A program made the translations under genes and the position numbers. From positions 310,001 through 374,000 of the forward strand of contig CAVPFX010000003.1 of the NCBI GenBank assembly GCA_963703895.1: a stretch of 64,000 nt of DNA, given 5' to 3'. This stretch comes from VRUE01 sp963703895 (GTDB lineage: Bacteria; Actinomycetota; Thermoleophilia; Solirubrobacterales; 70-9). A model generated the notes under the pieces. That model had not been told where the DNA came from. It ran no database searches and worked only from the letters and a program-made list of their open reading frames with translations. Shown here piece after piece: positions 1-25,881 of this stretch. Numbering within the stretch: the first letter of the stretch is position 1; each line of letters begins with the position of its first letter.

Positions 1-165
1 CCGTCGCCGCCCTCCTCCAGCAACCGCCAGAGCCCGGCCGGCGAGGAAACTCCGCCGGGGAGACGGCAGGCCATGCCGACGATCGCGATCGGCTCCCGGC
101 GGCTCGCCCGCTCCTCGGCGAGCTCGATCGTCACCCGCCGCAGGTACTCGCGCAGTTGCTGCTCG

Positions 166-173
<8 letters not shown>
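1..173 (-). CDS. Type I polyketide synthase, N-terminal fragment (runs off the left edge)
   Basis: The first 58 or so residues of the next PKS in the assembly line. It starts at a GTG (171-173) whose first eight bases overlap the TGA of the upstream PKS gene, which suggests translational coupling. The N-terminus, beginning VADEQQLREYLRRV, is a short charged helix of the kind used as an N-terminal docking domain, expected to pair with the C-terminal tail of the preceding PKS. It is followed by the beginning of a ketosynthase (EPIAIVGMACRLPGG). The rest lies outside the window, so modules and product release cannot be assessed. Confidence 0.85.
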
Positions 174-18772
<18,599 letters not shown>

Positions 18773-18865
18773 CAAACCCTCCCTAGGCTGAATCCACAGG
18801 TGCAGCGAAAACACCTTAGTTCGGGGACCCAGCCAGACCCAAAAACCGGGCTGCGGCTAGTAGGC

Positions 18866-19522
18866 CTAGCGCGCCGGCAGAGCGATGGCGCTGAGCAACA
18901 GGCCCTCGCTGGCGATCCAGTGACCGGCGAAGCCGTCGAGCATGCGCCCGCCCACGGTCGGCCCCGGCACGAGCAGGCTGGCGCTGAAGGTTCCGGCGGC
19001 GCGATCGATCTCGACGCTGGCATCCTCGAAGCCGAGCCAACTCCTCGCCAGCGGGAACCAGGCCTTGTAGATCGACTCCTTGATGCTGAACAGCAGTCGG
19101 TCCCAGCTCACCCCGGGGTCCTCAACCGCGGCTCGCTCGATCCAGCGCCGCTCCTCGGGCAGGGCGACGTCGCCGATCACGCCAGCGGGGAGCGGGCCGT
19201 CGAGCTCGGCGTCGATCCCGATCGTGAGCAGCTCGCTGGCGCGGGCGACCGCACAGGCCCGGTAGCCGGCGCAGTGAGTGATGCTGCCCACGATCCCGGG
19301 CGGCCAGACCGGCTCGCCGCGACTCCCGGTCGGGAGCGGCCGCGCGGGGAGACCCAACCGCGCGAGCGCCTCGCGGGCGCAAGCGCGCGCCGTGACGAAC
19401 TCCACGCGCCGTTTCTCGACCGCGTTTCCAAGCGCCGCCTCCTCCTCGGGAAAGAGCTCGACAGTGCGCTCGCTCGTGCTGGCGACGACCGAAGCGGCGG
19501 CAGGAAGGATTCGCTCAAGCAC
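18866..19522 (-). CDS. pptT: Sfp/PptT-type 4'-phosphopantetheinyl transferase
   Basis: Transfers phosphopantetheine from CoA to the Ser of carrier proteins, here presumably the PKS ACPs. From the GTG at 19522 it is 218 residues, normal for the Sfp/EntD group. Visible motifs are GIVGSITHC (76-84), GIDAE (102-106, Mg-binding) and FSIKESIYKAW (145-155), the hallmark WxxKEA-like segment. The GTG overlaps the TGA of the upstream phosphoesterase gene by eight bases, and no later ATG or GTG would keep the first motif, which decides the start. It ends 93 bases before the PKS start, in the same direction, so pantetheinylation and PKS expression are probably linked. Confidence 0.92.
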   Translation of the reverse strand: MLERILPAAASVVASTSERTVELFPEEEAALGNAVEKRRVEFVTARACAREALARLGLPARPLPTGSRGEPVWPPGIVGSITHCAGYRACAVARASELLTIGIDAELDGPLPAGVIGDVALPEERRWIERAAVEDPGVSWDRLLFSIKESIYKAWFPLARSWLGFEDASVEIDRAAGTFSASLLVPGPTVGGRMLDGFAGHWIASEGLLLSAIALPAR

Positions 19523-20354
19523 GCGCTGCCCCCGGCAGTATCTCCCGCGGCTGCGGGATCCAGTCCGCCCAGCGGGCGCGCTCGCGCGGGTAGCCGATCG
19601 AGACCTCCTCGAAGCGCACGCCGTCATGCCAGGTCGTGCGCGGGATATGCAGGTGGCCGTAGACGGCGGCGGTCGCCCGGAAGCGGGTGTGCCAGTCGGC
19701 GGTCTCGACCGTGCCGCACCACTGGGCGAACTCCGGGTGGCGGAGCACCCTGGTCGGCGCAGCGATCAGCGGGAAGTGGTTGATCAGGACCGTCGGCAGG
19801 GCCGGATCGGTCGCCTCGAGCCGTCGCTCGCTCTCGGCGACCCTGGCGGCGCACCAGGCCTCGCGACTGGGAAAGGGGTCGGGGTGGAGCAGGTACTCGT
19901 CGACGCAAACGACCCCGGCTTCGTGCGCGCGCCGCAGCGACTCCTCCTTGCTCGCCCCGACGTTGCGGCCGAACGAGTAGTCGTAGAGCAGGAAGAGGGG
20001 TGCCAGCAGCACCGGGCCCCCGCCCCCCTCCCAGAGCGGGAACGGGTCCTCCGGTGTGAGCACGCCGATCTTGCGACAGAGCTCGACCAGGTGCAGGTAA
20101 CGCCGCTCGCCGCGCAGCTGCAGCGGGTCATCGCCGTGGGTCAACAGCTCGTGATTGCCGGGGACCCAGATCACCCGCGCGTAGCGCTCGGCAAGCGTTC
20201 GCAACGCCCACTCCACCCCAGCGTGATCGTCGGCGACGTCGCCGCAGACGATCAGCCAGTCCTGGGGCGAGTCGGGGTATATGCCCTGAACGAGCTCACG
20301 GTTCTCGGCGTGGTCAACGTGCAGATCGCTGACCGCGAACATACCCCCGCTCAC
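19515..20354 (-). CDS. pptH: Calcineurin-like metallophosphoesterase, PptH-like
   Basis: A 279-residue metallophosphoesterase with the complete motif set: SDLHVDH (9-15), GDVADD (38-43), GNHE (66-69), a later NHFPL and YGHLHIPR. Its overlap with the phosphopantetheinyl transferase gene mirrors the Mycobacterium tuberculosis Rv2795c-Rv2794c (pptH-pptT) pair, in which PptH removes phosphopantetheine from carrier proteins. By that analogy I infer a phosphopantetheinyl hydrolase opposing the adjacent PptT; the sequence alone only proves a metallophosphoesterase. The start is the GTG at 20352-20354 or the ATG at 20340-20342; both give the full first motif. Confidence 0.85.
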   Translation of the reverse strand: MSGGMFAVSDLHVDHAENRELVQGIYPDSPQDWLIVCGDVADDHAGVEWALRTLAERYARVIWVPGNHELLTHGDDPLQLRGERRYLHLVELCRKIGVLTPEDPFPLWEGGGGPVLLAPLFLLYDYSFGRNVGASKEESLRRAHEAGVVCVDEYLLHPDPFPSREAWCAARVAESERRLEATDPALPTVLINHFPLIAAPTRVLRHPEFAQWCGTVETADWHTRFRATAAVYGHLHIPRTTWHDGVRFEEVSIGYPRERARWADWIPQPREILPGAARA

Positions 20355-20376
20355 CCGCGCCCCACGGCGTCACTTG

Positions 20377-20967
20377 CTAGCCAGATTCGCTCAGCTTGTG
20401 TCCGCAATGCGGACATACATCGTCCCCCTGCCCCTGGCTTCCCCCGCCCGCGGCTGCCTTCTCGCCGCGACTGCCGTAACCCTTGGCGCGTAGCTCGAGC
20501 CGCAAATCGGCCACCGAGAAGCGCTCGTCGATCGCACGCTCGATCCAGCTCCGCTGCTCATCCGCCGTCAGCGGTGCGAGCAGGACGTGGTGGCTCCAGC
20601 TGAGCTTGTCACTACGTAGTGACGAATCGAACTGGGCGGCCACCCAGGCCATGTTCCTCAGGCTCGCCACGTCATAGCCGGTCACCCGAGCCGCCTCGGA
20701 ATATTTCTCGCCCCAGCGCGCGGTCCCGTAGCGAATCCAGTCACCGATCCACCACTGGCTGCAGCGCCCGATTGCACCCAGGCGCCGACCGGTTGAGAGC
20801 CACTCGGCCTGGCCGAGTCCGCCGGGTGGCTGCCAGGCAACCTTCGAGATCCCGGCGCTTGAGCGCCGCGCGCTACCCGCCTGCTCTAGCTCGGTTGCCG
20901 CCCGGCCACCCGTGGAAATGGGTGCCGAGGGCGCAAGTGTTTGAACGACTTCTGGGGACCCTGACAT
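20377..20967 (-). CDS. Conserved hypothetical protein with C-terminal zinc ribbon
   Basis: A 196-residue protein I cannot assign. The central part has WWIGDWIRYGTARWGEKY and SWSHHVLLAPL, aromatic-rich helical patterns followed by DEQRSWIERAI and a basic DLRLELRAKG segment, suggestive of a DNA-binding or phage-related helical protein. The C-terminus has CPHCGHK, half of a possible zinc ribbon (only one CxxC pair is present). It lies 22 bases upstream of the PptH-like gene in the same direction. The ATG at 20967 is the first in frame. Confidence 0.6.
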   Translation of the reverse strand: MSGSPEVVQTLAPSAPISTGGRAATELEQAGSARRSSAGISKVAWQPPGGLGQAEWLSTGRRLGAIGRCSQWWIGDWIRYGTARWGEKYSEAARVTGYDVASLRNMAWVAAQFDSSLRSDKLSWSHHVLLAPLTADEQRSWIERAIDERFSVADLRLELRAKGYGSRGEKAAAGGGSQGQGDDVCPHCGHKLSESG

Positions 20968-21039
20968 CGCCTGCCTCGCCGTTTAGCTGAACGGAGGCGC
21001 CGAGCACTCACGTCCCGTGCGCACTGCGCCTCCCCGCTG

Positions 21040-21053
21040 ACACAAATATGTGT
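21040..21053. promoter_or_regulatory. Inverted repeat ACACA-N4-TGTGT
   Basis: A 14-base dyad 73 bases upstream of the 20967 start and probably in its promoter or leader region. With the dyad at 21077-21091 it could be an operator for the neighbouring PucR-type regulator. Position is the only support. Confidence 0.4.
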
Positions 21054-21076
21054 ACAGGTGAAGTTCAATCGGCGCT

Positions 21077-21091
21077 GCACCAATGTGGTGC
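21077..21091. promoter_or_regulatory. Inverted repeat GCACCA-N3-TGGTGC
   Basis: A perfect six-base dyad around ATG-like spacer bases, in the 178-base gap between the PucR-type gene and the hypothetical protein. On the minus strand TTGAAC lies just downstream (21063-21068). No convincing -10 at proper spacing was found. Confidence 0.4.
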
Positions 21092-21145
21092 GCGCAGGGG
21101 TATCGGACTCGCCAAAGTGTCCCATTGGGGCTATAAAGCGCTTGG

Positions 21146-22342
21146 CTAGGCGTTTTCGACGGCTTGCAGATGGGGCTTCGCCGGCCCGCCGTCGAGCTGC
21201 TCGAGCGCCAAAGCCACCTCGAGCTCGGCATGGCAGGTATGCAGCAGCCGCCCCAGCGCCTCCTCGGCCTTGCGCAGCCGGCGCTGAACCGTGTGCCGGT
21301 CGACCCCGAGCGCCGCCGCGGCGGTGGCGGCGTTGAAGCCGGCGTCGATGTAGGCGCGCAGGGTCTCGCGCAGGCCCACCCCGGCATCGCCCTGATCGTC
21401 GAGCGGCGCGAGATATGTCTGCCGCAACGATTTCGCCAATAGCTCATCGCGCAGGACCGCCGCCAAGAGGACGACATCGCTGGCCCGCGTCAAAGACTGC
21501 GGGCAGCGCATCATCACCTGGTGCGCGGCCCTCGCCTCGTGGTGGGTGAGGCGCCAGCCTTCCAGCCCCCGGCGAGGCTCGCCGACGGCCAGCTTGACGT
21601 CGCCGAGCACACCCGCGGCCAGGTAGCGCTCGACGTCGTCCACCGCCAGGCGCCGCTGCCCACCGAGCCAGGCCCAGGCGCTGTCCTGGCCGCGCGGCAC
21701 GACTAGCGGCTGGCGACTGAGGCCGGCCGCCAGGGTCCGTGCGGCAACGTCCGGACGCGCCCCGCTTATGACCAGGCCGAAGTGCCAGGCATCGAATTCG
21801 TAGTCCAACCCCGCGGCATCGAGGGGAGCGGTGCCCTCGAGCAGGCGCTCGACCCGTTCGGCCACACGCTGCGCGGGCGAGCGCCGAATCCGCTCCAGCT
21901 CGTCCATGTACTCGCTTGCGACAGCGGCCATCATCCGATCGACGTGCGGGCCCTGGCTGCGCAGCAGCTGACGCATCGCCTCGTTGGGAAGCTGCGACGC
22001 CTCGTCGAGGATGAACTCGCCGACCAGCCGATCGCCCGCGGCGTATCGCCGCAGGATCGCGTCCAGTTTCACGCCGGTGCGGGCAGCGCGCCGCGCCTGC
22101 ACGGCGGCCGCCTCCGGAATCTGCCCCTGCCACTCCTCGCCTCGCTCGATTCCGAGCAGCGCGTAGTCGATCGCGTCGGCCACCGTCGCCCGCAGATAGG
22201 CGCGGTACTCAGGATCGTTCCCTTCCACCGGATCCGCCATCTGGCGCACCCGGTGAAAAACCGTGTCTTCGATCTCGCGGGACCGTGCCCGCAGCCGGGC
22301 AACGAGCTCAGCCCGGGTCTCGTCCAGTGCTTCTGACCGCAT
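21146..22342 (-). CDS. PucR/CdaR-type transcriptional regulator
   Basis: A 398-residue regulator. The C-terminal 60 or so residues (LRETLRAYIDAGFNAATAAAALGVDRHTVQRRLRKAEEAL, split here as a helix-turn-helix of the PucR type) form the DNA-binding domain; the N-terminal 150 residues resemble the helical sensor region of actinobacterial PucR-like proteins. I chose the ATG at 22340-22342 because GGAGAGGGGG precedes it; an upstream TTG at 22376-22378 would add 12 residues. It is transcribed towards the PKS genes and is the nearest candidate pathway regulator, although a role in the tRNA-led operon is equally possible. Confidence 0.85.
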   Translation of the reverse strand: MRSEALDETRAELVARLRARSREIEDTVFHRVRQMADPVEGNDPEYRAYLRATVADAIDYALLGIERGEEWQGQIPEAAAVQARRAARTGVKLDAILRRYAAGDRLVGEFILDEASQLPNEAMRQLLRSQGPHVDRMMAAVASEYMDELERIRRSPAQRVAERVERLLEGTAPLDAAGLDYEFDAWHFGLVISGARPDVAARTLAAGLSRQPLVVPRGQDSAWAWLGGQRRLAVDDVERYLAAGVLGDVKLAVGEPRRGLEGWRLTHHEARAAHQVMMRCPQSLTRASDVVLLAAVLRDELLAKSLRQTYLAPLDDQGDAGVGLRETLRAYIDAGFNAATAAAALGVDRHTVQRRLRKAEEALGRLLHTCHAELEVALALEQLDGGPAKPHLQAVENA

Positions 22343-22357
22343 CGACCCCCTCTCCGC

Positions 22358-22394
22358 CGTACACAAGCTAGTACGCAAAGTTCATCGATGTCAA
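22358..22394 (-). promoter_or_regulatory. Putative promoter of the PucR-type gene
   Basis: On the minus strand TTGACA (22394-22389) is followed after 18 bases by TAGCTT (22370-22365), giving a start of transcription near 22358, about 16 bases ahead of the ATG at 22342. The match to a housekeeping sigma consensus is good at -35 and moderate at -10. Confidence 0.5.
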
Positions 22395-22444
22395 CTCCGG
22401 GCTGCGGGGCGACAATCGGCAGCGGTGATCTAGGCTGCCCGGCG

Positions 22445-22960
22445 ATGGACACGATCGACGAGTTGCTGGCGGCAAACGAGGAGTTCGCCGCGGAGCTATC
22501 GGAGCGTCACCTCGACGTCCACCCGAGCCGCAAGCTGGCGATCGTCACCTGCATGGACTCCCGCCTCGACGTCTTCGCCGCGCTGGGGTTGGGCGACGGC
22601 GAGGCGCACGTGCTGCGCAACGCCGGCGGCGTGATCACCGACGACGTGATCCGCTCGCTGGCAATCTCACAACGGCTGCTCGGCACCCGCGAGGTGATGC
22701 TGATCCATCACACGGACTGCGGCATGGAGAAGATCGGCGACGACAGCTTCCGCGCCGAGCTGCAGCGGGAGACCGGCGTTGCCCCCGCCTTCGCGATCGA
22801 GTCGTTCGCCGACGTCGAGGCAGACGTGCGCCAGTCGATCCTGCGGGTGCGCCGTTCCACCTTCCTCCCCCAGCGCGACGCGGTGCGCGGCTTCGTCTAC
22901 GACGTCGACACGCACCGCCTGCGCGAGGTCGACGCCGAAGACGAAGCCGCAAGCGCCTAG
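22445..22960 (+). CDS. Beta-carbonic anhydrase
   Basis: Interconverts CO2 and bicarbonate. The 171-residue protein has the zinc-site signature CMDSR and HHTDCG (Cys, Asp, His, Cys), and its small size resembles the short beta-class enzymes of actinobacteria such as Rv1284. I chose the ATG at 22445 (MDTIDELL) because family members start there; an upstream ATG at 22388 would add 19 unlikely residues, and neither has a clear Shine-Dalgarno site. It is transcribed divergently from the PucR-type gene. Its TAG shares a CTAG palindrome with the TAG of the convergent lipoprotein gene. Confidence 0.9.
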   Translation: MDTIDELLAANEEFAAELSERHLDVHPSRKLAIVTCMDSRLDVFAALGLGDGEAHVLRNAGGVITDDVIRSLAISQRLLGTREVMLIHHTDCGMEKIGDDSFRAELQRETGVAPAFAIESFADVEADVRQSILRVRRSTFLPQRDAVRGFVYDVDTHRLREVDAEDEAASA

Positions 22961-24519
22961 CCGCCGAGGCGGTAGGCGACTATCTGCGCCTGCTGGCCTT
23001 CGGCCGCGGCCACGCCGGCCGGCGCGATCATCATGTCGTCGGCGACCGTGACGCCGCTGTTGGTGCCGGCGGGGAGTTTTTCCCGCCAGACCACGGTGCC
23101 GCTCTTGGCGTCGAAGGCGCTCACCGTGCCGTCGTAGGTGGTGGCGAAGACGAGGTCGTTGACCGAGGTCACGTAGCCGAAGGCGGGGGTGGACATTTCT
23201 TCATTCCACTTGACCTTGCCGGTTGCCAGGTCGAGGGCGACCAGTTCGCCGTTGCCGGGCCCGCCTTCCGACTTTTCTTCCGGGCCGCTGATCGTCAGCG
23301 AGGAGTTGACCACGGGCACGAAGACGGTCTTGCCGTCGGTCGCCATCGGCGCGATCACGCCACCGAGCGAGCCCGGCAGCAGCGTCACCGGCAACTTCGG
23401 CGTTTTGCCTTCCATCGCTTCCTTGCCGATGTCGTCGTGACCGTTGTGGATCCCGACCGGGCTCTTCCAGAGCAGCTTGCCGCTCTTGCGGTCGAGGGCG
23501 ATGACGATCCCCGACTTGCCGGCGCCGATCACCATGTCCTTGCCACCCGCCTTGACCAGGATCGGCGGGTCGTTGAGGTCCCAGTCGTTGACGTCGTGCG
23601 GGGTGAGCTGGAAGTACCAGTCCATCTTGCCCGTCTTCGCGTCGAGCTTGACGATCGAGTCCGTGTAGAGGTTCGGACCGGGACGGCTCGAGCCCCAGGG
23701 GTACTGCGCGGTGCCGGGAATCGGCCCCGGGTTGCCGACCGCGATGTACATCGCGCCTTCCTCGTCGAAAGCAGGCGGATACCAGAGACCGCCGCCGGAG
23801 TTGATCTTGCGGGCGGCCTCGTTCGTTGCCCACAGGTCGTTCGGCACGGTGTTGAAGTGCCACACTTTTTTGCCCGTCTTGGCGTCCAGCGCCCAGAGGA
23901 TCCCCACCCCGTCGCCGCCGTAGAATTCTTCGACGTTGACCGGCACGGTCGAGACGTAGACGAGGCCGTCCTTGTACCCCGGCGCCATGTCGATTCCCTC
24001 TTTTTCGTTGCGCGTCAGTTTGACCGCCCATTCCTGCTGGCCCGTTTTCTGGTTGAGCGCAAAGGCTTCGGTCGGCGTCACGCCGTAGACAAGGCCTTCG
24101 GCGACGACGACCCCGTTGGGGCCGTGGTCGGGCTGTTCGAAGGTGGCGGTCCAGAGCACCTCACCGCTCTCGACGTCGATCGCCTGCACGTTGGAGGCGA
24201 GGTCCTGCGAGTACATCACTCCCTTGCTGACGATCGGCGCGGAGGCGTAGCTGCCGAAGGCGCTGGCGGCGTTCAGCGGCAGTTTCCACGCCACCTGCAG
24301 GTCGGTCACGGTGGAGCTGTCGATCGGGCCGCCGCTCTGGTGGCGCGTGTTGGCGATATCGCCGTTGGGCAGTCCCGAGCCGGTGAAGCTCATCTCTTCG
24401 CCGCCACCGCCGTCGTCGGAGGATCCTCCGCATCCGGCGAGCGCCAGTGCGAAAAGCGCGACCGCCAAAAATCCAACTGCCGTCCGCGCGATACCCGTCG
24501 TCCTGCTCAGCTGCTCCAT
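22957..24519 (-). CDS. PQQ-dehydrogenase-like beta-propeller lipoprotein
   Basis: A 520-residue exported protein with a signal peptide ending LALAGC (lipid-modified Cys30), a Ser/Asp/Gly-rich linker and a propeller with repeated AxDxxTGxxxW blades (for example ALDAKTGKKVW, LDAKTGKMDWYF, ALDRKSGKLLW). The TPHDVNDWDLNDPP segment matches the quinoprotein alcohol dehydrogenase family. I do not see the adjacent Cys pair typical of those enzymes, so PQQ use is uncertain. It lies 33 bases after the N-monooxygenase gene in the same direction and is probably the last gene of the tRNA-led operon. The ATG has GGAGGCAGGGG upstream. Confidence 0.85.
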   Translation of the reverse strand: MEQLSRTTGIARTAVGFLAVALFALALAGCGGSSDDGGGGEEMSFTGSGLPNGDIANTRHQSGGPIDSSTVTDLQVAWKLPLNAASAFGSYASAPIVSKGVMYSQDLASNVQAIDVESGEVLWTATFEQPDHGPNGVVVAEGLVYGVTPTEAFALNQKTGQQEWAVKLTRNEKEGIDMAPGYKDGLVYVSTVPVNVEEFYGGDGVGILWALDAKTGKKVWHFNTVPNDLWATNEAARKINSGGGLWYPPAFDEEGAMYIAVGNPGPIPGTAQYPWGSSRPGPNLYTDSIVKLDAKTGKMDWYFQLTPHDVNDWDLNDPPILVKAGGKDMVIGAGKSGIVIALDRKSGKLLWKSPVGIHNGHDDIGKEAMEGKTPKLPVTLLPGSLGGVIAPMATDGKTVFVPVVNSSLTISGPEEKSEGGPGNGELVALDLATGKVKWNEEMSTPAFGYVTSVNDLVFATTYDGTVSAFDAKSGTVVWREKLPAGTNSGVTVADDMMIAPAGVAAAEGQQAQIVAYRLGG

Positions 24520-24552
24520 CGAACCCCTGCCTCCCTCGTCGTCGCCACGAAC

Positions 24553-25881
24553 CTATGCGACCGATTTATAAGTGTCAAGTAATTCGCTATTTGCGATCAT
24601 AAGTGGCTGCAGGACGCGATTGGAGAGCAACCCGAGCGCGCCGAGATTTGCGAAGCCCGGCCCCTGGCTGAGTCCGGCAAGACCGGGAATGTGGAGGCGG
24701 GGTCGCATTCCCACCAGCTCGAGATTGCGACCGATCGGCACCTCGCTCCCCGCCGGCCGCTCCCAGAGCGGGCCGCAGTTGCGCTCGATCTCCTCCCGCA
24801 CCGCCGCCGGGAAAAGAGTGCGCAGCTGCGCCAGCAGGTCGAAGCCGGTGCAGTTGGCGACGAAGTCGTGCTCCCTGTTGCCGCGTCCTTCCGGCGCCTC
24901 GAACTCGAGTCGCACGCCGTCCCCCGCAGCCGCGGCGCCAACGTCGGTGACGCGGCCGGTGACGAAACGGCAGCGCTCGTCGTAGGCGATTGCCGCCAGG
25001 CTGGGCGGGTCGAAGACGCCGCGGTCGGAGTGCTTGACGAAGTCGCGCCGCGTCTGCTGGTCGAGCGACTCCCATTCGACCGTGTCGGGGTTGGAGAAGA
25101 CGCGGTTCTCGAGGAAGCTCTCGCCGCGACTCATCGGCAGCATCGGCGTGTAGATCGTGTAGCGGCAGTTCGGGCGCATGCCGCGCAGGAACATCGTCGC
25201 GCTGAGGGCGCTCTCGCCGCCGCCGACGATCGCCACGTCGCACTGGCGATCGGCGGGGATGCGGGCGAACTCTTCACGGCGGCTGTCGCAGTGGAAGACC
25301 CGGTCGGCCACCGCCGGCTCGTGCGGGAAGGCGCGGTGGATGCCGGGGCCGGTCAGGACCAGGGCGCCGCCGGCATGCCGCGAGGTTCCCCCCTCCCCGT
25401 CGGCTTCGACCACCCAGCGCCCACCGTCCTCGTCGAGCGTCACCTGCGTGACCCGCGCGGCGAGGTGCTCGACGCCCTCGCTCGCCCGCGCCAGCACCCA
25501 GCTCAGGTACTCGCCGTAGTCGCGGTGTCGTACTTGGGGCGAGCCGGCGTCGACCCAGCGCGCGTAGCGGCGGGTGCTGATCATGTGCTGCTGCCAGGTG
25601 AACTGGGCCAGCGCCGCGTCGATCGCCTCGCCGGCCTCGCCGAACTCGATGTGGCTCTGGTAGGGGAAGCCGATGTCCTTGATCGGGGTCACGGCCAACG
25701 GCTCCTCGCCGGAGGTCATGCCGTTGCGTCCCTTCCACGAGGCGGCGACCTCAGTGCCCTCGATCACCAGCAGCGAGATCTGGGCAAGGCCGAGGCTGTT
25801 GGCGATGTGGATCTTGGTCGCGATTCCCGCGGCCTTGGCGCCGGCGCCGACGACGATCAGGTCGTAATCAGGCATAGGCAT
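24553..25881 (-). CDS. MbtG-like amine (lysine/ornithine-type) N-monooxygenase
   Basis: A flavin- and NADPH-dependent N-hydroxylase of the SidA/IucD/MbtG class, 440-442 residues. It has the N-terminal VVGAGAKA dinucleotide motif (as in MbtG, with Ala for the third Gly), PIKDIGFPY, the internal NADPH site IVGGGESA, SRGESFLENRVF and the C-terminal GLSQGPGFANLGALGLLSNRVL, all of which match the layout of mycobactin lysine N6-hydroxylase. The substrate here is unknown; a lysine-like or aryl amine is possible. ATGs at 25881 and 25875 both overlap the end of the P450 gene, indicating coupling. The end of the gene is unusually AT-rich and contains an in-frame TTA codon (24580-24582). Confidence 0.88.
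   Translation of the reverse strand: MPMPDYDLIVVGAGAKAAGIATKIHIANSLGLAQISLLVIEGTEVAASWKGRNGMTSGEEPLAVTPIKDIGFPYQSHIEFGEAGEAIDAALAQFTWQQHMISTRRYARWVDAGSPQVRHRDYGEYLSWVLARASEGVEHLAARVTQVTLDEDGGRWVVEADGEGGTSRHAGGALVLTGPGIHRAFPHEPAVADRVFHCDSRREEFARIPADRQCDVAIVGGGESALSATMFLRGMRPNCRYTIYTPMLPMSRGESFLENRVFSNPDTVEWESLDQQTRRDFVKHSDRGVFDPPSLAAIAYDERCRFVTGRVTDVGAAAAGDGVRLEFEAPEGRGNREHDFVANCTGFDLLAQLRTLFPAAVREEIERNCGPLWERPAGSEVPIGRNLELVGMRPRLHIPGLAGLSQGPGFANLGALGLLSNRVLQPLMIANSELLDTYKSVA
24580..24582 (-). other. In-frame TTA (Leu) codon in the N-monooxygenase gene
   Basis: Read on the minus strand, the end of the gene is ...GAA TTA CTT GAC ACT... before the TAG at 24553-24555. TTA is very rare in this GC-rich sequence, and I found no other in-frame case by eye in the operon. 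The tRNA that leads the operon has anticodon UAA, which reads UUA. Confidence 0.85.
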
